From: DATEPR01 sp036502345
GTDB taxonomy: Bacteria > Actinomycetota > Actinomycetes > Mycobacteriales > Pseudonocardiaceae
Assembly (NCBI GenBank): GCA_036502345.1
Contig: DASXYT010000409.1
Location: 1-52,954, forward strand
Direction of reading: 5' to 3'
DNA length: 52,954 nucleotides
Made by a program: the position numbers and the translations under genes. Of the stretch, positions 44,566 through 52,954 are shown piece after piece; within the stretch, counting starts at the first letter, position 1; each line of letters begins with the position of its first letter. The notes below the pieces were generated by a model. It did not search any database, was not told where the DNA came from, and worked only from the letters and a program-made list of their open reading frames with translations.

Positions 44566-44611
44566 CACGAGTTAATTCAGTCTTTAAATTATGATGTCCA
44601 TTAGACTCGTG
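44566..44611. promoter_or_regulatory. Inverted repeat in the GH1/ROK divergent promoter region
   Basis: CACGAGT (44566-44572) and ACTCGTG (44605-44611) flank a 32-bp stretch that is strongly AT-rich in a GC-rich genome; the symmetry extends partly into TAAT/ATTA. It lies 40 bp upstream of the ROK start. It is a good candidate for the ROK operator and core promoters. The rest of the 503-bp gap (44148-44650) shows nothing else I can name. Confidence 0.55.
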
Positions 44612-44650
44612 AGGCATGCTGTAGTCAAGACGGGCGGGGATGGGGATCCG

Positions 44651-45949
44651 ATGGAGTCCAAGCGCACCACGGTCCGCGATCTGAGGCGGCACAACCGGTC
44701 GGCGCTGCTGTCCAAGCTGTTCTTCGACGGTCCGCTCAGCAGGCATGAGTTGAGCAGCCTTACCGGTTTGAGCGCTGCGACGGTCAGCAACGTCACAGGC
44801 GAGCTGATCGACGAACGACTCATCGTCGAGGCTGGTCTGATCGATTCGGACGGCGGCCGACCGAGGGTGCTGCTGCGGGTCGATCCGCACTACGGCCACG
44901 TCGTCGGCGTCGATGTCGGTGAAACCGGTGTGAAGGTCGAGTTGTTCGATCTCGCGATGACCGGCCTGGCCACGGTCGAACACCCGTTGCCGTCGGTGCG
45001 GCCCGATCCGGCAACGGTGGTCGCGCAGATAGCGTCCGGCCTGCGCGAGGTGATTCAGCAGGCCGGAGTGGACGAGAGCACGGTGGTCGGCGTCGGAATC
45101 GGCCTGCCGGGCACCGTGGAACAAGGCACCTCGGATGCGACGCCCGGCCACGACGACGGCGTACTGGTGCACGCACAGACCATCGGTTGGGATGCCGTGC
45201 CGCTGGGCAGGATGTTGCGGGACAGTGGCGTCACGCTGCCGTTGTTCTTCGACAACGGCGCCAAGACGCTCGGCCAGGCCGAGATGTGGTTCGGCGGCGG
45301 CAAGGGCGCCGGCCACGCGGTGATCGTGCTCATCGGGTCCGGCGTCGGTGCGGCGGTGGTCGCCGACGGCAGTACCTACCGCGGCGCCACCAGCAGCGCG
45401 GGGGAGTGGGGCCACACCGTGATCAGCTACGGCGGCCGGCCGTGCCGCTGCGGTTCGCACGGTTGCCTGGAGACTTACGTGGGTGCGGAAGGCATCCTGG
45501 ATCGATACCGCCAGGCGCGTGGCGGCCGTGCGGTGTCCGGTGCGGACGAACAGTCCAGCCTGGAGGGTCTGCTCGCCGCGGCCGGCAGGTCGAAGACGGC
45601 GGCCAAGGTGTTGCACGACACAGCCGGCTACCTCGGCGCCGGTATCGCGAACCTGATCAACCTGTTCAACCCGGAGCGGATCGTGCTCGGCGGCTGGGCG
45701 GGACTCGCGCTCGGCGCCGTGCTGCTGGACGACATCCGGACGGCCGCGCAGGCGCACGCGCTGCGGCACACGTTCGGCCAGACCACGATCGAGTTGTGCC
45801 AACTCGGCCCGGACGCGGTGGCGTTCGGCGCGGCGACGTTGCCGGTGGCCGCCTTGTTGGCCAAGGGTGCCGATCCGAGGGAGACCGGCAAGCCGGCCAA
45901 GCAGGCCAGGGCATCCCGGTCCCGCAACGAACGCACCGACGCAGCCTGA
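44651..45949 (+). CDS. ROK-family transcriptional repressor
   Basis: NagC/XylR-type regulator, 432 residues. N-terminal winged helix (SRHELSSLTGLSAATVSNVT), then an actin-like ROK kinase-fold domain with GEWGHTVISYGG and the zinc site CRCGSHGCLE. I start at ATG 44651 because GGGGATGGGG lies upstream and the HTH then begins at the normal distance; an in-frame ATG at 44591 lies inside the putative operator. It sits between two beta-glucosidase genes and an oligosaccharide importer, so it is the likely beta-glucoside-responsive repressor of the cluster. Confidence 0.9.
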   Translation: MESKRTTVRDLRRHNRSALLSKLFFDGPLSRHELSSLTGLSAATVSNVTGELIDERLIVEAGLIDSDGGRPRVLLRVDPHYGHVVGVDVGETGVKVELFDLAMTGLATVEHPLPSVRPDPATVVAQIASGLREVIQQAGVDESTVVGVGIGLPGTVEQGTSDATPGHDDGVLVHAQTIGWDAVPLGRMLRDSGVTLPLFFDNGAKTLGQAEMWFGGGKGAGHAVIVLIGSGVGAAVVADGSTYRGATSSAGEWGHTVISYGGRPCRCGSHGCLETYVGAEGILDRYRQARGGRAVSGADEQSSLEGLLAAAGRSKTAAKVLHDTAGYLGAGIANLINLFNPERIVLGGWAGLALGAVLLDDIRTAAQAHALRHTFGQTTIELCQLGPDAVAFGAATLPVAALLAKGADPRETGKPAKQARASRSRNERTDAA

Positions 45950-45966
45950 CTCTGCTGGCCGCGCCC

Positions 45967-45989
45967 ATTTGTTGTGCCTGCCAACAAAT
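45967..45989 (+). terminator. Hairpin after the ROK gene
   Basis: ATTTGTTG / CAACAAAT, a perfect 8-bp stem with a 7-nt loop, 17 nt after the ROK stop. Confidence 0.45.
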
Positions 45990-46007
45990 TCTGGTACTGC
46001 TGGGTGA

Positions 46008-46051
46008 CCACAACGGACCGGCGCGGCTCTGCCCCCGCCGGTCCGTTGTGG
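46008..46051. terminator. Bidirectional terminator between ROK and the second GH1 gene
   Basis: Perfect 16-bp stem (CCACAACGGACCGGCG and its complement at 46036-46051) with a 12-nt loop. It lies in the gap between the convergent ROK and GH1 genes and would end the long leftward importer operon. Confidence 0.75.
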
Positions 46052-46065
46052 ACGACGGAGCGTCG

Positions 46066-47484
46066 TCAGCCACGCACCCGCCGGATCGTGTCCCGGTACC
46101 ACAACGCACTCTGCTTCGGTGTCCGCTCCTGCGTCTGATAGTCCACCCGCACGATGCCGAATCGCTTGTCGTAACCGTAGGACCACTCGAAGTTGTCCAT
46201 CAGCGACCACGCGAAGTAGCCCCGCACGTCGGCACCCCGGTTCATCGCCTCGGCCACGGCCCGCAAATGTCCGGCCAGATAGTCGGTCCGGTTGTCGTCG
46301 GCCACGAAACCACCGTCATCGGCCTGGTCGTCGAATGCCGCACCGTTCTCGGTGATCACCAGCGGCAGCCCCGGATAGTCCCTGGACAGCCGGACCAACA
46401 ACTCCGTGATGCCGCCGGGCACGATCTCCCAGCCCATCGCGGTCACCGGCTCACCGATCGGCACGGTCCGCGACACCGGCCTGCCGTCGTCGTCCACGGT
46501 CCGACCCTGCTCGTCGGTGCCCGAGTACCGGTGTGCCGAGTAGTAGTTCACGCCGAGCACGTCGATCGGCGTGGAAATGACAGCCAGGTCGCCGTCCTGC
46601 ACGGGCAGCCGCACGCCCTGCGCCGCCAGGTCCTCGATCACGTCGGCCGGGTACTCGCCGCGCACCAGCGGGTCCAGGTAGAGCCGGATGCCGAGACCGT
46701 CCGCACGACGGGTGGCATCGCGGTCGACCTGCGCGTCGGTGGCCGGCTCGCCGTGGCCCATGTTCAGCGTGATGCCCAGATCGATCGGGCCGCGAGCAGC
46801 TGCCCTGATCCGCTGCGCAGCCAGGCCGTGGCCCAACAACAGGTGATGTGCAGCATGGATACCGGCCGCGAAGTCCTCGCGACCCGGGGCCTGCCGGCCG
46901 TAGGCGTAGCCGAGCATCGCCGAGCACCACGGCTCGTTCAGCGTCGTCCAGTTCCGCACCCTGTCCTGCAGCTTGTCGAACACCAGCATCGCGTAGTCGG
47001 CGAACCGGTACGCGGTGTCCCTGGCCGGCCAGCCGCCCGCGTCTTCCAACTCCTGCGGCAGGTCCCAGTGGTAGAGGGTGACCCACGGATCGATCCCGCG
47101 ACCCAACAGCTCGTCCACCAGCCGCTCGTAGAAGCCGAGCCCGGCCGCGTTGGCGGCACCCCGGCCACCCGGCTGGACCCTGGGCCACGCCACCGAGAAC
47201 CGGTAGGTGTCCACGCCGAGATCGTGGATCAGCGCCACGTCCTCGGGCATCCGGTGGTAGTGGTCGCACGCGACGTCACCGGTTTCCCCGTTGTGCACGG
47301 CGCCGGGTACGCGGCAGTAGGTGTCCCAGATCGACGCGGTGCGGCCGTCCTCGAACGCGGCGCCCTCGATCTGGTACGCCGATGTCGCCACACCCCAGCG
47401 GAACGAACTGGGCAGGCTGTCGATGAGGTCGATTCGTTCCCCGGCCGCAGGGTGGCCGGCGAGCGTGCCCGTTGTCGTATCCAT
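46066..47484 (-). CDS. GH1 beta-glucosidase
   Basis: 472 residues. Acid/base Glu184 in TLNEPWC and nucleophile Glu379 in VITENGAAF; the opening FRWGVATSAYQIEGAAFEDG is standard. A ~22-residue N-terminal extension has no signal character. It starts 31 nt after the stop of the DppD-like ATPase and is the last gene of the importer operon, so uptake and hydrolysis of a beta-glucoside are made together. Confidence 0.94.
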   Translation of the reverse strand: MDTTTGTLAGHPAAGERIDLIDSLPSSFRWGVATSAYQIEGAAFEDGRTASIWDTYCRVPGAVHNGETGDVACDHYHRMPEDVALIHDLGVDTYRFSVAWPRVQPGGRGAANAAGLGFYERLVDELLGRGIDPWVTLYHWDLPQELEDAGGWPARDTAYRFADYAMLVFDKLQDRVRNWTTLNEPWCSAMLGYAYGRQAPGREDFAAGIHAAHHLLLGHGLAAQRIRAAARGPIDLGITLNMGHGEPATDAQVDRDATRRADGLGIRLYLDPLVRGEYPADVIEDLAAQGVRLPVQDGDLAVISTPIDVLGVNYYSAHRYSGTDEQGRTVDDDGRPVSRTVPIGEPVTAMGWEIVPGGITELLVRLSRDYPGLPLVITENGAAFDDQADDGGFVADDNRTDYLAGHLRAVAEAMNRGADVRGYFAWSLMDNFEWSYGYDKRFGIVRVDYQTQERTPKQSALWYRDTIRRVRG

Positions 47485-47515
47485 GTAACTCCCCTGTGTT
47501 GTCGGTGACGGTCGG

Positions 47516-48525
<1,010 letters not shown>

Positions 48526-48529
<4 letters not shown>

Positions 48530-49563
48530 CGGGCCGCCTCCATCGCCTCGTGCGGGTTCGCCTCGTCGGCGGGTTCGTCCATGCCGAGCACCGGGGTGAA
48601 CCCGACGCGCATCGCGACCTTGCGGCCGCTGGCGGTGCGGACCTTGCGGCCACCCATCTGTCGCAGCCTCGGGTTGACGAACTCGTCGATGCCGAAGTTG
48701 ACCAGCGACAACGCAGTGCCCAACGCCGCGATGGCCAGGCCTGCGGGCACGAACCACCACCACGCGCCCTGCGCGAGTGCCTGCTGGCTCTGCGCCCAGA
48801 ACAGGATCGTGCCCCAGTTCCACGTCGCCGTGTCGGAGACGCCGATGAACGCCAGCGTGATCTCCGAGAGCACGGCGAACACCACGGTGCCGATGAAGTT
48901 GGACGCGATGATCGCGGTCAGGTTGGGCAGGATCTCGAAGCCGATGATCCGCCAGGTCGACTCACCGGTGGCCCGAGCGGCCTCCACGTAGTCCCGGCGG
49001 CGCAGCGACAGGGTCTGCGCTCGTAGTACCCGCGCGCCCCAGGCCCACGATGTGCAGCCGATGACGATCGCCACCAGCAGGTCGCCGGCGTTCTGCACGG
49101 TGGACGTGATGATGATGATCAGCGGCAGCGCCGGGATGACCAGGAACACGTTGGACAGCGCGGAAAGCCCGTCGTCCGCGGCGCCACCGAGATAACCGGC
49201 GGTCACGCCGATCACCACAGCCAGGACGAGCGCCACCAGGCCGGCCACGAACCCGACGAACACCACGCTCCTGGTGCCGACCAGCACCTGGCTGAAGATG
49301 TCCCGGCCGAGGTGGTCGGTGCCGAACCAGTGCGCTGCCGACGGTCCCTTGACCAACTGGTCGCCGCGCGCGTCCGGGTCGTAGGGCGCGATCCACGGCC
49401 CGATGATCGCGATGACCACGAAGAAGCCGATCACGCACAGGCCGACCATGGCCTTCGCGTTGGTGACGAACCGGAACCGCCTGCGCCTGGCGGGTGCGTC
49501 GTCGGGCGGGACGGCCGGGCCGTCCGGCGTCAGCGTCGTGACGGTGGTAGCTGGGGTAGCCAT
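48526..49563 (-). CDS. ABC importer permease, DppC/OppC type (second system)
   Basis: 345 residues, six or so membrane segments beginning VGLCVIGFFVVIAIIGPWI. The cytoplasmic loop ARATGESTWRIIGFEILPN is the EAA-type contact with the ATPases. A longer C-terminal tail (~45 residues past NPRLRQMGG) is polar and not found in the first system's counterpart. It starts 3 nt after the DppB-like stop. Confidence 0.92.
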
Positions 49564-49566
49564 CGC

Positions 49567-50547
49567 TCAGGCCTCCTTCCGGGTGCGCGGATCCAGCAGC
49601 AGGTAGGCCACGTCGGCCAGCAGGTTGGCCACCAGCACCGACAGCGTGATGACCAGGAAGATGCCCTGCATCAGCGGGTAGTCCTGGGCGCCGACGGCCT
49701 GGAACAGCTCGTAGCCGACGCCGGGATAGGAGAACACGATCTCCACCAGCAGCGTGCCGCCGACGATGAACCCGAGGGACAACGCGAAGCCGGACACGTT
49801 GGGCAGCAGCGCGTTGCGGGCCGCGTAGCTGAGCATCACCCGGCGCTCGGACAGGCCCTTGGCGTGTGCGACCGTGATGTAGTCCTCGGAGTTGACCGTG
49901 ACCATCATGTTGCGCATGGACAGGATCCAGCCGCTCATCGAGGAGACCAGGATCGTGGCCGCCGGCAGCAGGCTGTGCTGGATCGCGCTGCCGATGAACC
50001 CGCCGGTGAAGCCGGGCACCACGCCGGGGTCGAAGCCACCGGAGGACGGGAAGAAGCTGCCCGGCCCGGCGAGCAGCGTGATCGCGATCAGGCCGAGCCA
50101 GAAGTAGGGCACCGACGAGAAGAACGTGGTGACCGGCAGCAGGCCGTCCGCCCACGAGCCGCGCCGCCACCCGGCCAGCACGCCGAGGCCGGTGCCGATC
50201 AGGAAGCTGATGACCGTGGTCAGGCCGACCAGCGCGATGGTCCACGGCAGGCTCTGCTTGAGGATCTCGGTCACCGGGGTCGGGAAGAACGTGAACGACA
50301 GCCCGAGGTCGCCGTGGAAGAGCTGGACCCAGTACTCGCCGTACTGCTGGAAGATGTTCTGGTTCTTGTTCAGTCCGAACAGGACCCGCAGCGACTGGAT
50401 CGCCTGGGTGGACAGCTGGCCCTGGAACTTCGACACCAGCGCGAGCACCGGGTCGCCGGGGATCAGTCGGGGGATGAAGAAGTTGATGGTGATGGCGGCC
50501 CACGCCGTGAGGACGTAGAAGCCGATGCGCCGCAGCAGATATGTCAT
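49567..50547 (-). CDS. ABC importer permease, DppB/OppB type (second system)
   Basis: 326 residues, six predicted membrane segments. The N-terminus MTYLLRRIGFYVLTAW and the stretch IPRLIPGDPVLALV are the DppB signature, and the EAA-like loop AHAKGLSERRVMLSYAARN follows. The start overlaps the stop of the DppF-like ATPase gene by 4 nt. Confidence 0.92.
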   Translation of the reverse strand: MTYLLRRIGFYVLTAWAAITINFFIPRLIPGDPVLALVSKFQGQLSTQAIQSLRVLFGLNKNQNIFQQYGEYWVQLFHGDLGLSFTFFPTPVTEILKQSLPWTIALVGLTTVISFLIGTGLGVLAGWRRGSWADGLLPVTTFFSSVPYFWLGLIAITLLAGPGSFFPSSGGFDPGVVPGFTGGFIGSAIQHSLLPAATILVSSMSGWILSMRNMMVTVNSEDYITVAHAKGLSERRVMLSYAARNALLPNVSGFALSLGFIVGGTLLVEIVFSYPGVGYELFQAVGAQDYPLMQGIFLVITLSVLVANLLADVAYLLLDPRTRKEA

Positions 50548-51626
50548 GTCAAGTCACCCCGCGCTGTCTCCCTGGCTCCCGCGTCCAGGCTGTAGAGCCA
50601 GCACGCTGCCCAGTGGCCGTCGCTGTCGCCGATCTCGAACCTGGGCGGCAGGTCGGTGGAGCAGCGCGGCATCACGTGCGGGCAGCGCGGGTGGAAGCGG
50701 CAGCCCGACGGCGGCAGGATCAGGCTCGGCGGCTCGCCACCGGACTCGTCCGCACTCGCGGCGCCCGCCTCACCGGTGATCCGGTCCGGGTCGGGCGCCG
50801 ACTCGATCAGCAGCCTGGTGTACGGGTGTGCGGGATGCTGGGTGACGGTCTCGCTGTCGCCGCCCTCCACCATCCGCCCCGCGTACATGACCAGCGTGTC
50901 GTCGGCGAAGTAGCGGGCCGACGCGATGTCGTGGGTGATGTAGAGGATGGCCAGCCGGAGCCGGTCCTTCAGGTCCCGCAGCAGGTTCAGCACGCCGAGC
51001 CGGATCGACACGTCGAGCATCGAGACCGGCTCGTCGGCGAGCAGTGCTTCGGGGTTCGCGGCCAGCGCCCTGGCGATCGCCACCCGCTGCCGCTGGCCGC
51101 CGGACAGCTCGTGCGGGAACTTGGCCAGGTACTGCTCGGGTGGGTTGAGCTGCACCTTCCGCAGCAGGTCGTACAGTGCCGCGCGCAGATCGGCGTCGTT
51201 GCGGCCTGCCCTGCCGTGGATCCGCAGCGCCCTGGTCAGGTGGTAGCGGATGGTGTGGGTCGGGTTCAGCGAGGCGAACGGGTCCTGGAAGATCATCTGG
51301 ACCTGTCGGCAGTACGCCCGGAACTTCCGACCGCCGCGCACCGTGATCGACTCGCCGTGCAGCCGGATGTCGCCCGCGGTGCGCGGGTAGAGCTGGGCGA
51401 GCAGGCGGGCCACCGTCGACTTGCCCGATCCCGACTCGCCGACCAGCGCCGTGACGTGGCCACGGCGCAGCACGATGTCCACGTCGTCCACCGCGTGCAC
51501 GCTGCGGCTGGTACGCGACAGCACCTCGCGCCCACGCCTGCGGACCACGAAGTGCTTGGTGAGGCCTGCCGCCTCCAGTACGACTTCATCGGTCGCCGGG
51601 GGCGAAGAATTGGTATTCACGGTCAT
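50544..51626 (-). CDS. ABC importer ATPase, DppF/OppF type (second system)
   Basis: 360 residues from ATG 51626, which has GGAG about 10 nt upstream; an in-frame start at 51668 lies earlier without a site. Walker A GESGSGKST, Q-loop MIFQDPFASLNP, signature LSGGQRQRV, Walker B ALLADEPVSMLD and Cys cluster GCRFHPRCPHVMPRC. Here the DppF-type gene comes directly after the binding protein, unlike the first system where it comes after DppD. Confidence 0.92.
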   Translation of the reverse strand: MTVNTNSSPPATDEVVLEAAGLTKHFVVRRRGREVLSRTSRSVHAVDDVDIVLRRGHVTALVGESGSGKSTVARLLAQLYPRTAGDIRLHGESITVRGGRKFRAYCRQVQMIFQDPFASLNPTHTIRYHLTRALRIHGRAGRNDADLRAALYDLLRKVQLNPPEQYLAKFPHELSGGQRQRVAIARALAANPEALLADEPVSMLDVSIRLGVLNLLRDLKDRLRLAILYITHDIASARYFADDTLVMYAGRMVEGGDSETVTQHPAHPYTRLLIESAPDPDRITGEAGAASADESGGEPPSLILPPSGCRFHPRCPHVMPRCSTDLPPRFEIGDSDGHWAACWLYSLDAGARETARGDLT

Positions 51627-51691
51627 TGCCCGCGACTCCTGTCCTTGCTCGGATGCGTTGGCCGGCAAAGCTGGTGGCCGACCGGCGCGGA

Positions 51692-51727
51692 GCCCCGCCC
51701 GGACGGTGCGCGCCGTCCGGGCGGGGC
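51692..51727 (-). terminator. Attenuator-like hairpin between SBP and ATPase genes
   Basis: Perfect 15-bp GC-rich stem (GCCCCGCCCGGACGG and its complement) with a 6-nt loop, 34 nt after the binding-protein stop. Such hairpins after the first gene let binding protein be made in excess over the membrane subunits and protect its mRNA 3' end. Confidence 0.7.
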
Positions 51728-51761
51728 AGTGTTCACTGCGCTGTCACCAGTCGTCCCTACG

Positions 51762-52954
51762 TCAGGACGTGGCCGGCTTCAGGTGCAACACGATGTCCAG
51801 CGCATTGGGCAGGGTCGGCTGCGCGGGAGCGTACTGGTTGTTCGGGCCGGGCCAGCCCACCCAGTGCTTGGTGCTGTACTCGCCACCGACGTTGGCCGCC
51901 GAGGTCGGCACCATCGGGTTCTGCGCCACCATGATCTGCTGCAGGGTGTTCATGGCCGCGGTGCGGGCGGCGTCGCTGGTCGCGTTGGCGTACTGCTTGA
52001 GCGCCGCGGTGGCCTGCGGGTCGTTGAACCGCCCGTAGTCACCGTTCACGCCACCGGTACCTACCGGCTTGTACAGCGAGCCGTCCATGATCGTCTGGTA
52101 GATGTCGTACGGGGTGGCGCCGTTGTTGGTCCAGTGCATCACCGCGTCGAACTGACCGGTGTCCACGTTCTTGGTCCAGGCGTCCTCGTTGGCCTTGTCG
52201 ATCTTGGCGTTGATGCCGATCGCTGCCACGTTGTCCTTGATGATGGCCAGGTCGGTCTGGTAGTCGGACCAGCCTGCCGGGTCGGACAGGGTGAACGTGA
52301 CGGGCTTGCCACTCGGGTCCATCAGCGTGTTGCCGTTGAACTTGTAGCCCGCTGCGAGGAGCACCTGCTTGGCGCCGGCCACATCCGGGGTCACGTTCTT
52401 GTTGGCGAACTGCGCCGAGATGAACGAGTTGCCGGCCGGGGTCGGGATGCCGGTGATGTTGGTGACCTCGGGGTAGAAGTAGCCGTCCTCACCCTGCTCG
52501 AAGATGTCATGGCGGTTGATGACCATGGCGATCGCCTTGCGCAGCGCGGGGTTGTTCAGCGGCGCCTTCGTGGTGTTGAACCACAGGCCGTGGTCGCCCA
52601 GCGTCGGCGGGAACCACAGCTGGTAGTGCGCCGGGTCCTTGCTGGTGTAGACAGCCTTCGCGTTCGGGATGAACACGAAGCTCCACTCGGCGGCACCGCT
52701 GACCAGCGCGGTGGTCTGCGCGTTGTTGTCGTTGTAGGACGTGTACCGCAGTTCCTTGACCTTCGGCAGCGCCTGCCAGTAGCTGCTGCGCTCGTCCAGT
52801 ACCACCGTCTGCGACGTGAACGACTTCACCGTGTACGGGCCCGTGCCGACCGGGTTCTGGATGGTGTCCGTCGCCGGGTTGGCGATCTTCGACCACACGT
52901 GCTGCGGCACGATGAACGTCTGCGTCAGGATCTTGTACTGGTTCACGAACTGCG
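51762..52954 (-). CDS. Family-5 solute-binding protein (partial, N-terminus outside window)
   Basis: C-terminal ~397 residues of the receptor for the second importer; the gene runs off the right edge, so start, signal peptide and lipobox are not seen. Family-5 features: VPQHVWSKIANPAT, NPVGTGPYTVKSF, NTTKAPLNNPALRKAIAMVI less one end, and the C-terminal MPT-like MVPTSAANVGG. It is the first visible gene of the operon leading to a beta-glucosidase gene, so a beta-linked gluco-oligosaccharide is the likely ligand. Confidence 0.9.
   Translation of the reverse strand, partial: QFVNQYKILTQTFIVPQHVWSKIANPATDTIQNPVGTGPYTVKSFTSQTVVLDERSSYWQALPKVKELRYTSYNDNNAQTTALVSGAAEWSFVFIPNAKAVYTSKDPAHYQLWFPPTLGDHGLWFNTTKAPLNNPALRKAIAMVINRHDIFEQGEDGYFYPEVTNITGIPTPAGNSFISAQFANKNVTPDVAGAKQVLLAAGYKFNGNTLMDPSGKPVTFTLSDPAGWSDYQTDLAIIKDNVAAIGINAKIDKANEDAWTKNVDTGQFDAVMHWTNNGATPYDIYQTIMDGSLYKPVGTGGVNGDYGRFNDPQATAALKQYANATSDAARTAAMNTLQQIMVAQNPMVPTSAANVGGEYSTKHWVGWPGPNNQYAPAQPTLPNALDIVLHLKPATS

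Overview
The window is high-GC DNA from a filamentous, sporulating actinomycete. The markers are an SsgA-like sporulation protein, a conservon-type sensor operon, a mycothiol-type formaldehyde dehydrogenase, a DasR-like operator in front of a chitinase, rare in-frame TTA codons, and start/SD usage of GTG with AGGAGG. A member of the Pseudonocardiales is my guess; I cannot fix family or genus from sequence alone. No rRNA, tRNA, CRISPR, phage or IS gene was found.

Left part (0.2-11.8 kb): a secreted sedolisin protease, then a leftward operon (SBP-permease-permease-ATPase-ATPase-esterase) for an Opp/Dpp-type importer. A LacI-type repressor gene follows, and then a rightward GH5-like glycosidase gene. 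An identical 22-bp promoter/operator sits in front of both the importer operon and the glycosidase. This looks like a self-contained oligosaccharide uptake, deacylation and hydrolysis regulon. Then come two GNAT acetyltransferases, a Nudix hydrolase, an XRE/TPR regulator, a TrmB/LuxR regulator and a CysQ-like phosphatase (11.8-17.0 kb).

Middle part (17.1-29.9 kb): a PTS-linked polyol operon (PfkB sugar-phosphate kinase, EIIB, EIIA, zinc dehydrogenase) that lacks an EIIC permease. A DoxX-like membrane protein fused to a PCuAC-like copper domain lies beside a His-motif membrane-anchored partner. A conservon (sensor kinase, roadblock, DUF742) without its usual GTPase comes next, followed by an aldo/keto reductase and a GH36 alpha-galactosidase.

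Right part (29.9-40 kb): a secreted GH18 chitinase and a divergent AraC regulator share a region with a dre-like site. An aromatic catabolic operon follows: a single-polypeptide fusion of maleylacetate reductase with hydroxyquinol 1,2-dioxygenase, a TfdB-like phenol hydroxylase, a tandem hexapeptide-repeat protein and a VOC protein. A mycothiol-dependent formaldehyde dehydrogenase with its metallo-hydrolase partner completes it.

Far right (40-52.95 kb): a stand-alone condensation-domain protein and an SsgA-like protein are separated by 849 bp of non-genic DNA. That DNA holds an array of 18 exactly 21-bp-spaced repeats, a perfect 20-bp palindrome and a 13-bp-stem hairpin; it is the most unexplained structure in the window. 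A beta-glucoside cluster closes the window: two GH1 enzymes, a ROK regulator and a second Opp-type importer whose binding-protein gene runs off the end.
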